A stretch of DNA of 64,000 bases from Cohnella mopanensis (GCF_022352055.1 NZ_JAKRWM010000006.1:384377-448376), one strand, 5' to 3'. Shown: positions 52,457 to 61,385, counted from the first letter of the stretch. Notes: generated from the letters alone by a model not told the origin. Made by a program: numbers and translations.

Positions 52457-53389
52457 TCACTGGTTGTGTGCTGCCTCTTTAATGAATTTTTCAGCTTCTT
52501 CTAGCATCGGCATGGAAGCTTGCGCTCCCTTGCGCGTCGCTGTAATCGCACCGATGGCGGAGGCGAATTTCGCGGCCGCCCAGATGTCTTTGCCATTGAC
52601 GAGCGCCGCTCCTACCGCACCTGCAAACGCATCTCCTGCCGCCGTGGAATCAACAGCATCGACTTTATAAGGTTCCACGAAGAAGGTTCGATTCGCGCCT
52701 ACGACAACGACGCCTTTTTCCCCTAATTTCGCAAATACGGTCGACACGCCCTTGTTGATTAATTCGACAGCCGCAAGTTTGGCCGACAACTGGTCGGAAA
52801 CCTCAACGCCGGTCAACTGGGCAATTTCCATCTCGTTAGGAAGAATGTAATCGACCATTGCGAGCAGCTCTTTCGGCAGCTCCTGCGCTGGCGCAGGATC
52901 AAGTAGAACAGGTACCTGATGCCGCTTCGCAATCGTAATCGCTTCCTTCACCGTCTCTAGCGGAATTTCAAGCTGTACCATGAGCAGCTTGGCCTGCTTA
53001 ATCAGGCCCTCCTGCTTGCGCACATCCTCCGGCGTTAGCCGAAGATTGGCTCCTGCGGCGACGACGATACTATTATCGCCTTGCGGGTCCAACGTGATGA
53101 ACGCTACTCCCGTCGCTTCCTCGGCCGTTTTCTCGATCGCGCTGCAATCGACCCCGACCTGTTCCAGATTGGCAAGCAATTGATCGGCGAACAAGTCATT
53201 GCCCACTTTCCCAATCATCGCCACTTCAGCCCCGAGCTTGCGGGCCGCGACCGCCTGATTGGCCCCTTTGCCGCCGGCATTCATAAAGAAATCTTTGCCT
53301 AACACGGTTTCTCCCCGGTCCGGACGATGGTTCAGGCTGACCACCATGTCCATATTTAGGCTCCCTACGACTACAATACTAGCACTCAT
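52457..53389 (-). CDS. rbsK: Ribokinase of the nucleoside operon
   Basis: 310 residues of the PfkB family. SIVVVGSLNMDMVVSLNHRP with the sugar-binding NxD, MNAGGKGANQAVAARKLGAE, the first PfkB signature, and the second signature VDAVDSTAAGDAFAGAVGAA with catalytic aspartate in TAAGDAF (usual DTxGAGD, here DSTAAGD). It phosphorylates D-ribose at C5 with ATP, feeding ribose from the nucleoside hydrolases into the pentose phosphate pathway. The start overlaps the LacI-type regulator gene stop by four bases. The Thr/Gly variation DSTAAGD is common in ribokinases. Confidence 0.92.
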   Translation of the reverse strand: MSASIVVVGSLNMDMVVSLNHRPDRGETVLGKDFFMNAGGKGANQAVAARKLGAEVAMIGKVGNDLFADQLLANLEQVGVDCSAIEKTAEEATGVAFITLDPQGDNSIVVAAGANLRLTPEDVRKQEGLIKQAKLLMVQLEIPLETVKEAITIAKRHQVPVLLDPAPAQELPKELLAMVDYILPNEMEIAQLTGVEVSDQLSAKLAAVELINKGVSTVFAKLGEKGVVVVGANRTFFVEPYKVDAVDSTAAGDAFAGAVGAALVNGKDIWAAAKFASAIGAITATRKGAQASMPMLEEAEKFIKEAAHNQ

Positions 53390-54384
53390 TTCTGGTCCAC
53401 CCCGTTACATGATTCTCTGTGTATAAGCTTGTGCTCCAAAATCACGTTTTTCGAGCCCGACCTCACCCCCTTCATGTGATCATCTAACAGCTGCACCGCG
53501 GTAACTCCGATCTGATACGCAGGTATCGAAATCGTACTCATCATCGGTCGCGACATGGCACAGAAAGCAATGTCATCGCAGCCGAAGATCGAAATATCCT
53601 CCGGCACACGCAATCCGCGGCGATAGATTTCGTGCATGGCTCCAAGCGCCATAAGATCGTTCGCGGCGAATATGGCCGTCGGTCCGTATTCCTCAATCAA
53701 ATCCCCCATCTGGTGCACCCCCGATTCGTAGCTGAAGGTGCCGACGCTGACGAACGGCTCGAGATTCGCCGCAAGCATGGCGTCTACGTAGCCCGTTCTT
53801 CGACTTACCGCCGATTGAATATTTTTAGGACCCGCTAGGTGGGCGATTCTAGTATGTCCCTGTCCGATCAAATAATGGACTGCCTCTTGCGCCGCTTTAT
53901 AATTGTCGATCGACACGGCGTCGAACGGTTTGTTCTCGATTAGTCGGTCACAAAGCACGATAGGCGTTTGCAAGCTCGTCAGATCGTTGACTGTCTGCTC
54001 GTCGAGCGTCGATGAGATAAGCACGATTCCCCCGACTTGTTGTTCCACCATTTTGTAAATAATATCCTGCTCTAGTTTCGGATCATTATCCGTATTGCTT
54101 ATAAAGAGTGTATATCCGAGCCTGTGCGCCGCATCCTCGATCCCCCGGGCCAGTACCGGGAAGTAAGGGTTCGTAATATCCGGCAGGATCAGTCCAATCG
54201 TATTGGTCCGGTTCGTCGCCAAGTTTCTCGCAATCGTGCTTGGACGATATTTGAGCTCCTCGATCGCGCGAAGAACGCGCTCCTTGATCTCTCCTTTGAC
54301 TTGAGGATTGTCGTTAAGCACTCTCGATACCGTCGCCTTGGAGACTTGCGCTCGTTCTGCAACATGTTGAATATTGGGTTTCAT
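53386..54384 (-). CDS. LacI family repressor of the nucleoside operon
   Basis: 332 residues. The HTH reads IQHVAERAQVSKATVSRVLN with hinge helix RPSTIARNLATNRTN, followed by a periplasmic-binding-like ligand domain (IGLILPDITNPYFPVLARGI, TAIFAANDLMALGAMHEIYR, ISIFGCDDIAFCAM). Family members with this setting bind ribose or nucleosides. It is the first gene of a nine-gene operon, all on the minus strand, and two palindromes fit its own binding near the promoter. It most probably represses the operon until ribose or nucleoside is present. Confidence 0.9.
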   Translation of the reverse strand: MKPNIQHVAERAQVSKATVSRVLNDNPQVKGEIKERVLRAIEELKYRPSTIARNLATNRTNTIGLILPDITNPYFPVLARGIEDAAHRLGYTLFISNTDNDPKLEQDIIYKMVEQQVGGIVLISSTLDEQTVNDLTSLQTPIVLCDRLIENKPFDAVSIDNYKAAQEAVHYLIGQGHTRIAHLAGPKNIQSAVSRRTGYVDAMLAANLEPFVSVGTFSYESGVHQMGDLIEEYGPTAIFAANDLMALGAMHEIYRRGLRVPEDISIFGCDDIAFCAMSRPMMSTISIPAYQIGVTAVQLLDDHMKGVRSGSKNVILEHKLIHRESCNGVDQK

Positions 54385-54418
54385 TCGCTTATCACCGTCA
54401 TTTCTTCCAATCCAATTT

Positions 54419-54433
54419 CGGTTTCAGAAACCG
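54419..54433. promoter_or_regulatory. Operator palindrome O1 upstream of the LacI-type gene
   Basis: CGGTTTCAGAAACCG: perfect seven-base arms around one base. It lies 35 bases upstream of the regulator start and downstream of the predicted transcription start, fitting steric block by a LacI-type repressor. Confidence 0.7.
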
Positions 54434-54455
54434 GTTACACAATTTTATTCAAATC

Positions 54456-54469
54456 AGAAAGCGGTTTCT
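54456..54469. promoter_or_regulatory. Operator palindrome O2 near the transcription start
   Basis: AGAAAGCGGTTTCT: twelve of fourteen bases symmetric, sharing the GGTTTC/GAAAC half-site core with O1 and centred 36-37 bases from it. It overlaps the region just after the -10 box. Confidence 0.6.
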
Positions 54470-54476
54470 AATTCAT

Positions 54477-54505
54477 ACTATATCATGTCGAAATTTGTTT
54501 TGCAA
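54477..54505 (-). promoter_or_regulatory. Promoter of the nucleoside operon
   Basis: Minus strand: TTGCAA (54500-54505), 17-base spacer, TATAGT (54477-54482). The expected start is near 54470, next to operator O2. A further GGTT-type half site (AACGGTTGC) lies immediately upstream. Confidence 0.6.
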
Positions 54506-54540
54506 CCGTTTTCATAATAATTAATAAATCAGGAGATTAA

Positions 54541-54760
54541 CCTATTGAATCGCACGATAAGCGAGATCACCCATCGTTACCGGGTAGCGATAGCCCCCGC
54601 TCATACATGGTCCGAGGGTAAACATGCAGATCTTATTTACGGATACCGTAACGGTAAGATTGAAGACGCATTGAGCGGGTCGCAGCCAATTCATCCGAAT
54701 CGTCGAGGGACAGAACCTAATAGTTTGAATTCCCATCCGACGCCGAGGAAGCAAGAATAT
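54541..54760 (+). pseudogene. SGNH hydrolase remnant
   Basis: The plus strand reads EITHRYRVAIAPAHTWSEGK followed by LIYGYRNGKIEDALSGSQPI and HPNRRG. This matches the C-terminal third of the intact SGNH gene at 31.9-32.5 kb (EVAHRCRVAIAPVHTWFEGK, LIYGYHKGKIEDAASGSLPI, HPNDRG). The nucleophile part is missing and the catalytic aspartate in HPND is changed (HPNR). No ribosome site precedes it. Confidence 0.8.
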
Positions 54761-54834
54761 CCCAATGGGCATAAGCTGGCTACTCTTCAACGGTTTAAGT
54801 AGAATAAAGGTTAATGCTTAGACCCCCCGGGAGC

Positions 54835-55090
54835 AATTCAAGGCACATTTTTGGCCTTCGCACTTCATGCCAGGCTGTTGCGGCTCATTCTAGGCACTTT
54901 TTTGGCCTTCGTGCTTCAAACCAGGCTGTTGCGGCTCATTCAAGGCACTTTTTTGGCCTTCGTGCCCAAACCAGGCTGTTGCGGCTCATTCAAGGCACTT
55001 TTTTGGCCTTCATGCCCCATGTGCATCGCCAGTCGGCTCATTCAAGGCACTTTTTTGGCCTTCATGCCCCTGTGCATCGGGTCGGCTCAT
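54835..55090. repeat. Intergenic tandem repeat, period about 51 bp, five copies
   Basis: Units contain AAGGCACTTTTTTGGCCTTC and CAGGCTGTTGCGGCTCATTC. The AGGCAC word recurs at 54841, 54892, 54943, 54993 and 55045, a spacing of 50-52 bases. The last two units diverge in their second half. Each unit holds a small AAGGC / GCCTT hairpin around an A/T-rich loop. Open frames across the array are by-products of the period. It lies between the SGNH remnant and the peptidase gene. Confidence 0.88.
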
Positions 55091-55127
55091 AAGCAGTAAC
55101 GAATAAAGAGGAAAGGTCGTTGAAGAA

Positions 55128-56216
55128 ATGACTTCTCGAATGAACAAGCTGTATGCCTATTTGGATAACAACAATATGGATGCGATGCTGATTACTTCTC
55201 CGAAGCATGTCTATTACTTAACCGGCTTTGCAACCGATCCCCACGAAAGGTTCCTTGGACTGCTGCTGGCGAAAGGAGAAGAGGCAGTGCTGCTCTTGCC
55301 GGCGCTCGACTTCGAAGCCGCCCAAGCAGCCTCTTCTGTTAAGAATATTCATGCTCATTCGGATACGGATGATGCCATTGAAATCCTAAGCAAGCTGATG
55401 CCCCGCGGCATTCGTAATCTTGGCGTGGAGAAAGAGGATCTAAGCGTCCAACGCTTCGAAGCGATCAGCGCGGCGGTCGAAGCGACAACATATGTCGATA
55501 TTGGTTCTCCGCTTCGTGAGATGCGCGCAATCAAGACTGCGGACGAGGTCGCGCGGATGAAACGTGCCGCGCTTATCGTCGAGGATGTACTACGCTTAGG
55601 CGTGTCCAAGGTGAAGCCTGGCGTCACGGAAATCGAGCTTGTAGCGGAGTTAGAATATCAGATGAAGAAACTGGGGGCGCAGGGGCCTTCTTTCGAGACG
55701 ATGGTATTGTCCGGCGCTAAGTCGGCGCTGCCGCATGGCACCCCGGATAACCGTAAAGTGGCGGAAGGCGAGCTGCTCTTGTTCGATCTCGGCGTATACG
55801 CCGACGGTTATGCCTCGGATATTACCCGGACATTTGCAGTGGGGGACATCTCGGATGAGATAAAAGGAATTTACGGTGCCGTGCTGGACGCGAACCTCAA
55901 AGCCATCGAAGCCATCCGTCCGGGCGTCACCTTCGGCAGCTTGGACCGCGCCGCCCGCGAGTCGATCGAAAGTGCGGGTTACGGCCCTTATTTCAATCAT
56001 CGGCTCGGACATGGCCTCGGAATGGACATTCATGAGTATCCGTCCATCCACGGGCGAAACGAGGATCTCTTACTGGCGGGCATGGTCTTCACTGTCGAGC
56101 CGGGTATCTATGTCCCTTCCGTCGGAGGCGTCAGAATCGAGGACGATGTTCTCGTCACGCAGGACGGGGTCGAGGTTCTGACTTCATTCTCGAAACAGCT
56201 GACGGTTATTGGATAA
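55128..56216 (+). CDS. M24-family aminopeptidase (Xaa-Pro peptidase-like)
   Basis: 362 residues. An N-terminal creatinase-like domain (MNKLYAYLDNNNMDAMLITS) is followed by the pita-bread metallopeptidase fold. Metal ligands are in order: aspartate in LLLFDLGVYADGYASDITRT, histidine in HRLGHGLGMDIHEYP, glutamate in VFTVEPGIYVP and glutamate in VRIEDDVLV. It should cut the N-terminal residue before proline in short peptides, using two divalent metals. The ribosome site is modest (GAAAGG 11 bases ahead). It stands alone and ends in a strong terminator. Confidence 0.92.
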   Translation: MTSRMNKLYAYLDNNNMDAMLITSPKHVYYLTGFATDPHERFLGLLLAKGEEAVLLLPALDFEAAQAASSVKNIHAHSDTDDAIEILSKLMPRGIRNLGVEKEDLSVQRFEAISAAVEATTYVDIGSPLREMRAIKTADEVARMKRAALIVEDVLRLGVSKVKPGVTEIELVAELEYQMKKLGAQGPSFETMVLSGAKSALPHGTPDNRKVAEGELLLFDLGVYADGYASDITRTFAVGDISDEIKGIYGAVLDANLKAIEAIRPGVTFGSLDRAARESIESAGYGPYFNHRLGHGLGMDIHEYPSIHGRNEDLLLAGMVFTVEPGIYVPSVGGVRIEDDVLVTQDGVEVLTSFSKQLTVIG

Positions 56217-56228
56217 CATGATGATAGC

Positions 56229-56268
56229 AATGGGGTGGCCCGCTTAGCGGACCACCCCATTTTATTTG
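56229..56268 (+). terminator. Terminator of the M24 peptidase gene
   Basis: Stem ATGGGGTGG / CCACCCCAT with a GC-rich loop that can extend it, followed by TTTTATTT. Confidence 0.82.
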
Positions 56269-56325
56269 CTTTTCGATAGACGCTTAAGACTGAGTAACCA
56301 ATACTAGCGTGGAAGCTCGTTATCT

Positions 56326-57786
56326 CTATACGCTAATATGATAATCTTTCTTTAGATATTTATGGATTCTAGTAAAATCCTGCGGTGTCAATTGCTTCAG
56401 TCTATGGGATTTAAACTCTCTCCCCAAGATGATGCCAATCGTCTCCGCGGCTAAGCCGTTGTTCGCCATAATGCGGGCACTTCCATATGCTTTGATTGTG
56501 GCGCCGACGTTTTTGCCTACGACGATCACATTCTCGTATCCTTTTAACATAAAGGAACGCAGCGGCATGCCGTAACGATCCGGCACTCCGAACCCAATGC
56601 CGGACGGAATCTTTTTCGTACCTTGCAAATCCATCGCATATCCGCCTATGCTGACATTATCCCAGAACATTCGACTGCTTCGAATATCCGAATCGTTAAG
56701 AATGTAATCCGTTTCAAAACGATTATAATCACGGATGTATAGATAATCGGGAAAGCCGTTTAGTTCGGCCTTTTCGAAGCCGGGCATTTTTTTGCGTAGA
56801 AACTCGAGTATGAACGGAGCTTCCGCCTTGGCTTTTTGAATGGCGTTCCGAACGGAGGCCTCATCTGAAGGATCAACATCATATGTAAGCAAAGCGTTTA
56901 TGATTACCTGGCCATTCTTTTGATTGAGAGCATTAATTCCTCGTAGCAAAAGCTGTGAATCTTTGGGTTTGTACTGACTCATAACTTTTCCGTATCCGGT
57001 TGCAATATTCCAATCAACGTAAGTGTTTTTCCCGTATTTTTCCTGAAGATGGGATAGCGGATATTCTTTCACGGAAGATTGGTGAAGCTTGTTCCAATCC
57101 ACCTTCTTGAACTTTAGCATCATCGTTGCCGACATATAATCCGGAGTATCCTGATCGATGCCCAAGCTTTCCATCCCCGGAATACGACGGACATCGAGTT
57201 TGCTGGTCAGCGCATTAAAATCGGTATTCTCGACGAAATAACTGGACTTCACCGTATAAAGCGTTAAATCGTTTTTCAATCGATAAGTAATCGATTGAAG
57301 CGTTTGATCTTCTTTATTCGGTACGGAATGGACAGATGAAATCGTAATGTTATTATGAATGGGAATTCCTTTGAGTAATTGATCGTAGTACTTTTGAAAA
57401 TCCGCCGTACTGCGTATTTTGCCTGATTTATAACCATCGAAAAGCCGTTTCATTTCGCCTTGCACAAGGCTACGCTTTTTCTTGTCATGAGGCTCGTCAA
57501 GAAATTGCATTTCTCCTTGAATGAGTTCTCCCCCAGGTTTTCCACGGGGGTCAAGCACGAGGACGGAACGGCCAAGGTCACGGGCGGCCTTCGCGAGAAG
57601 GATGCCTTGAAGCTCGCTTCCTATTACGACAATGTCGACGGAAGTGCAATGTTCTCCGCAGGAGATTAAATTTTGCTGTCTCTCTGAAGCTACTAATAAG
57701 GTAGATAAAGGAAAGAGGGATATTATCATCAAAACACAAACGGAAATAATAAGTATAGCGCGTTGTTTGCTCCTAATAAATGTCAT
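56326..57786 (-). CDS. Secreted or membrane-anchored FAD-dependent oxidoreductase
   Basis: 486 residues. An N-terminal hydrophobic helix (AILIISVCVLMIISLFPLST) acts as signal or anchor. The FAD Rossmann fold follows: VDIVVIGSELQGILLAKAAR with the glycine pattern GSELQG in place of GxGxxG, and SVLVLDPRGKPGGELIQGEM. A late NVIVVGKNVGATIKAYGSAR and ANNGLAAETIGII complete the FAD site, as in FAD_oxidored-type proteins. It probably acts outside the membrane, on an unknown substrate. The unusual loop may weaken dinucleotide binding, or may be normal for the subgroup. Confidence 0.75.
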   Translation of the reverse strand: MTFIRSKQRAILIISVCVLMIISLFPLSTLLVASERQQNLISCGEHCTSVDIVVIGSELQGILLAKAARDLGRSVLVLDPRGKPGGELIQGEMQFLDEPHDKKKRSLVQGEMKRLFDGYKSGKIRSTADFQKYYDQLLKGIPIHNNITISSVHSVPNKEDQTLQSITYRLKNDLTLYTVKSSYFVENTDFNALTSKLDVRRIPGMESLGIDQDTPDYMSATMMLKFKKVDWNKLHQSSVKEYPLSHLQEKYGKNTYVDWNIATGYGKVMSQYKPKDSQLLLRGINALNQKNGQVIINALLTYDVDPSDEASVRNAIQKAKAEAPFILEFLRKKMPGFEKAELNGFPDYLYIRDYNRFETDYILNDSDIRSSRMFWDNVSIGGYAMDLQGTKKIPSGIGFGVPDRYGMPLRSFMLKGYENVIVVGKNVGATIKAYGSARIMANNGLAAETIGIILGREFKSHRLKQLTPQDFTRIHKYLKKDYHISV

Positions 57787-57873
57787 GGGAGAGACTCATA
57801 TCCCCTTTTCTGTTGTTATTTCAAAGTCTTATCAGGGTTACTCCTGGTATTTATTTAAACGTGCTACCTCACA

Positions 57874-58452
57874 CTATAGTTTAGTTTCTTGTTCCTCGTC
57901 CGAACTATTCGAATAAACAATGTACAGGAAGTTCGATCCTCCACCATAATCGCTGACATTCAGCTTTACTTTCGTCTTCTTGTCTTTAATCATCCACACG
58001 GTTTGAATGGAATCTGCCAAACGTTTCATTCGTTCCAATATCTCATCGTTTGATTGATTCGCGGTCATGGCATCATAGTTATCCTTCGACGGATCCCCAT
58101 ATTTCTCGGAGAGCTTCTCTCGAAGCAAGAGATACTGTTCCAATAACTGATCGAATGAAGTATTATCCGATTCGAAGTCGTATTCCACTCCGTGAAGCTT
58201 GTCTTTATCGAAGTCATAAATCAATTGGACAGGCATGCCGAATAACGAGTCATTGTAAATGAGGTACCCTTCGTCCGCATGTTCCTCAACAGGATCGGAA
58301 TTTTCACGCTTCTTAACTTCCCCCATCGTCATGCCCCAGCTTACGTCTCGTACCACCGTGGCCGACGAGTCCTTGTTGGGATTATTTGTACCCGTTGAAC
58401 TGCAACCTGCAAGAATAACCGCGAACAATAAAATAGTAGCCATCTTTCTCAT
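57874..58452 (-). CDS. Hypothetical lipoprotein
   Basis: 192 residues. MRKMATILLFAVILAGCSST shows a short signal peptide with lipobox LAGC. The mature part begins with a Ser/Thr/Asn-rich linker, then VVRDVSWGMTMGEVKKREN, a pattern seen in small periplasmic-type lipoproteins with a beta-rich fold, and VQLIYDFDKDKLHGVEYDF. Not recognised further. The start ATG has no close ribosome site; a TTG five codons earlier is also possible. It is on the same strand as the FAD oxidoreductase gene, 87 bases upstream. Confidence 0.68.
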   Translation of the reverse strand: MRKMATILLFAVILAGCSSTGTNNPNKDSSATVVRDVSWGMTMGEVKKRENSDPVEEHADEGYLIYNDSLFGMPVQLIYDFDKDKLHGVEYDFESDNTSFDQLLEQYLLLREKLSEKYGDPSKDNYDAMTANQSNDEILERMKRLADSIQTVWMIKDKKTKVKLNVSDYGGGSNFLYIVYSNSSDEEQETKL

Positions 58453-58584
58453 GGTGGATATCGCCAACCCTTATGTTGAAATTATGATATCTTCAAATAC
58501 TAGCATAATGGGATATTTCAGGGGACTCACTACGCATCACCATCAACAACAGTAACCCAGATTACATTTTGCAAATAATTAAAC

Positions 58585-59268
58585 TCAAATTGCCTCCAAT
58601 ATCTTTCTAAGCCTATCCATGCTGCACACGATTATTTTCTTCTGGTCAATACGTATCAATTGCTCGTTTTGTAGATCGAGCAATAATTTCGTCACCGTCT
58701 CGCGCGCCGTTCCCGTCATATCTGCCAAATGCTGATGAGTCAGCTTCAAATCAATTAAAGTACCATCGGCAGAGGCTACGCCATGTTGTTCCGTTAGTCG
58801 CAGCAACAAACGGGCAATGCGCGTACGCACGTCGAGAATGGTCAAGTCCGTTATTAATTTATTGGCATCCCGCAGACGATCTAAAGTTGTTTCCAAAATG
58901 CCGATCAGGATTTCAGGCCTGCTTTTTACTAAAGTAATGAAATGACGTTTTTTCAAAATGCATAAGGTAGACTTCTCGATTGTCCTCGCGGAAGCGGAGC
59001 GCACTTTTTCATTTTGCAGTAAAGCCATCTCTCCAAAGAAATCGCCTTCTCTGAAAATAGAAAGAATGATATCCCTGGAATGGTTATCTTGATAGATTTG
59101 AACAACTCCAGACATCACTAGATAGAGTTCATCTCCCTCATCGCCTTCAAAGAAGATAGACTCGCCTTTGGAATAATCGCACTTGCTGCATAACTTAGAA
59201 ATTTCAGCTAAATGTTCATCATTAAGATGCTCGAAAAGCGGAAAGTCTCGTAATAATTGCGGGTTCAT
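58585..59268 (-). CDS. Crp/Fnr family transcription regulator
   Basis: 227 residues. Cyclic-nucleotide-binding fold: YSKGESIFFEGDEGDELYLV followed by GVVQIYQ and FREGDFFGEMALLQNEKVRS, where the arginine/serine pattern that binds cAMP in CRP is not complete. The C-terminal winged HTH reads LTHQHLADMTGTARETVTKL. There is no four-cysteine cluster at the N-terminus (CSKC lies near 33), so it is not clearly an oxygen sensor. GGAGG eight bases before ATG 59268 sets the start. It reads in the same direction as the lipoprotein gene; targets are unknown. Confidence 0.88.
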   Translation of the reverse strand: MNPQLLRDFPLFEHLNDEHLAEISKLCSKCDYSKGESIFFEGDEGDELYLVMSGVVQIYQDNHSRDIILSIFREGDFFGEMALLQNEKVRSASARTIEKSTLCILKKRHFITLVKSRPEILIGILETTLDRLRDANKLITDLTILDVRTRIARLLLRLTEQHGVASADGTLIDLKLTHQHLADMTGTARETVTKLLLDLQNEQLIRIDQKKIIVCSMDRLRKILEAI

Positions 59269-59354
59269 TATCAAAACCTCCGGTATCAATAACTGTATGT
59301 AATCCTAATTATACCATCAATAAAAAAAACGAGATTATTATTAGCGAAAATGCA

Positions 59355-59384
59355 AAATCCACAACCTCAAACGGTTGCGGATTT
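59355..59384 (-). terminator. Terminator-like hairpin of the serine hydrolase gene
   Basis: Twelve-pair stem AAATCCGCAACC / GGTTGTGGATTT (one G-U) just after the stop codon. The following minus bases TGCATTTTC are only weakly T-rich. Confidence 0.6.
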
Positions 59385-59389
59385 ACATC

Positions 59390-61258
59390 CTATTCCATCC
59401 CCGACCAGCCGAAGAGGTTCCAGTATTCAAGATACCAAGCGAACGCGAATTGCAGCACAATCGTCGAAACATAGATCCATAAGAAAAACCTAGATTCCGT
59501 GCCAATTCTCCCCCTGCGGACGACGGCGGTTACCGCGGCCCCAATCGCAACCAGAATCGACGCCACTGGCAACGCCAGTAGCACACGGAGAAGCGTCCAC
59601 GTACTATTTCCGAAGTCCATCACGGAAAGCACCGTTAACCCGGCCACGAATGCCAAGTTGATCCATGAGGCCGCAGCGGGAAGAAACGTGACAAACTTCC
59701 TTTTGCGAATACAAATTACCGCTCCATGCACCCCGCAGGCCAGCAATGCGAGAAACAACAATGCTTGAACTCCATTATGTAGATACTCGTTTTCGAACCA
59801 ATCCATCTTCCTATAGTCGACCGCCGGCGAGCCGGCAAACTGCAGGAAGAAGCCGTCAGCCGTTTCTCGGGCAGCGAATGCGCTGTCGGTACTGGCCCAC
59901 ACTCCTCCCGCCCTGCGGTAAAAATCGATATTTTCACCGTCTTGACCCCTGAGAGTCAATGAATCTTCGTCTTTACGCTTTAACGTGAATTTCAAATTAT
60001 CGTTGAACACGCTATCGATTTTTATTATCGAGGCTTCGGAATACCGAGTGGAGATATACGTGCCCTCATACTTGGCTGCCGATAGTCCCTCCGGATGTAC
60101 CGCCTTCACGTCCGATAAAGCATTCACCGAAACCGTAGCCGGGAAAAACCGGTTCATGAACGCATTTATGAACTCTTCACGGAAGTACGGATCATCACCG
60201 TTGATCGAAATGAACACCCCTACATTATTTTCCGGAATTATCCATAGTCCACTGTGCCATCCGGAAATATCCCCACCGTGCTCCCAAACCTTGAGGCCAT
60301 GGCGAATTGTCGTAAAGAAGCCGTAAGACATGCCCCCGAACTGCGGCTCATAAGTCGCGTGCAAATCCGTCATGAGTGTCAGCGTCTCTGACTTCATCAC
60401 CCGTTTGCCAGCCAACTCTCCTCCGTTAAGCAAAGCTCTCATGAACTTGCCCATGTCCTCCCCCGTCGACGCAAAAGCGCCCGCAGGTACATATAAGGAT
60501 CTCATTCCTATTCCTGGGAGGGGTTCCCCCTTCGAGTCGTATGTATGGGCCAAGTTCGATTTCATTTCGTCCGTGAGGCGGAACCCGCTTTGCTCCATTC
60601 CAAGCGGTCTAGTGATGTGATCCGTTACATATTGGACGAAAGGCTGCCCCGACATCGTCTGCACGATATAACCCGCCAAAGACATCCCGAAATTGCTGTA
60701 GCTCTTGACGGTCCCCGGCTCCCGGACAATGGGTGGAATGGATACTACTTCCCAGCTCTCCAGTTCTCCCGTTTCCGGCCACTTCTCTCCCTGAACGTTA
60801 GTCGTCTCGTCAAACCCTGCGGTATGCGTCAATAAGTTCTCCAACGTAATGAGCTTTTTGCCAGTCTGAATGGGGGCCGGAAGATACCCGTTGATGTCCT
60901 CATCCAAACGCACGGTTCCCTCTTCCGCCAACTGCATAATTGCCGTCGTCGTGAACAGCTTCGAAACAGACCCGACTAGAAAGTCGGTCTTCCCAGGATC
61001 TATGGCGAGTTTCTTTTCCACATCTGCATAGCCGTATCCTCGCTCGAACAACACTCCTTCTGGGGTGACAACCGTGACAACTCCTCCAGTAATGCGATCC
61101 AAACGGCTCTCGAAGTAATCGTCCATGTATGCGGTTATGGAATCTTCGTCCAACAAAGCATTTTGCGCGCTTGCAGCGGCAGGTAAAGAAGAAAAAAAGA
61201 GGACCAGTGCAAGGATAGCAGTCACCGACTGAAATCTGAATTTCCATGTAAGGATCAT
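59390..61258 (-). CDS. Beta-lactamase-like serine hydrolase with C-terminal membrane domain
   Basis: 622 residues. Signal peptide (residues 1-32), then a class-C beta-lactamase/AmpH-like domain: SxxK motif in FLVGSVSKLFTTTAIM, YxN motif in GTVKSYSNFGMSLAGYI, and a late HGGDISGWHSGLWI in place of KTG. A lipocalin-like or DUF3471-type stretch follows (about 380-470), then three to four membrane helices at the end (VQALLFLALLACGVHGAVI onward). It likely hydrolyses peptide or ester bonds at the outer membrane face, such as in cell-wall or D-amino-acid peptides. The ribosome site is weak. It is a single-gene unit. Confidence 0.87.
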   Translation of the reverse strand: MILTWKFRFQSVTAILALVLFFSSLPAAASAQNALLDEDSITAYMDDYFESRLDRITGGVVTVVTPEGVLFERGYGYADVEKKLAIDPGKTDFLVGSVSKLFTTTAIMQLAEEGTVRLDEDINGYLPAPIQTGKKLITLENLLTHTAGFDETTNVQGEKWPETGELESWEVVSIPPIVREPGTVKSYSNFGMSLAGYIVQTMSGQPFVQYVTDHITRPLGMEQSGFRLTDEMKSNLAHTYDSKGEPLPGIGMRSLYVPAGAFASTGEDMGKFMRALLNGGELAGKRVMKSETLTLMTDLHATYEPQFGGMSYGFFTTIRHGLKVWEHGGDISGWHSGLWIIPENNVGVFISINGDDPYFREEFINAFMNRFFPATVSVNALSDVKAVHPEGLSAAKYEGTYISTRYSEASIIKIDSVFNDNLKFTLKRKDEDSLTLRGQDGENIDFYRRAGGVWASTDSAFAARETADGFFLQFAGSPAVDYRKMDWFENEYLHNGVQALLFLALLACGVHGAVICIRKRKFVTFLPAAASWINLAFVAGLTVLSVMDFGNSTWTLLRVLLALPVASILVAIGAAVTAVVRRGRIGTESRFFLWIYVSTIVLQFAFAWYLEYWNLFGWSGME

Positions 61259-61349
61259 ATCGATTCACACCCATCGAATTGTTTACTCTAAGTGTATCGC
61301 TTGAATATATGGATGCATACTTAATTTTAGGTAAAATATGGGTTTTAAA

Positions 61350-61385
61350 AACAAAAAGAAGCCGCCACAGATGATGATCTGCGAC
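61350..61385 (-). terminator. Terminator of the coiled-coil membrane protein gene
   Basis: Nine-pair stem GTCGCAGAT / ATCTGTGGC (two G-U pairs), loop CATC, then GGCTTCTTTTTG on the minus strand. Confidence 0.72.

Noticed and set aside
54814..55099. Two overlapping open frames with repeated peptide units across the second tandem repeat
   Set aside because: Both frames are open for the same reason, there is no ribosome site, and the last units diverge without regard to codons.
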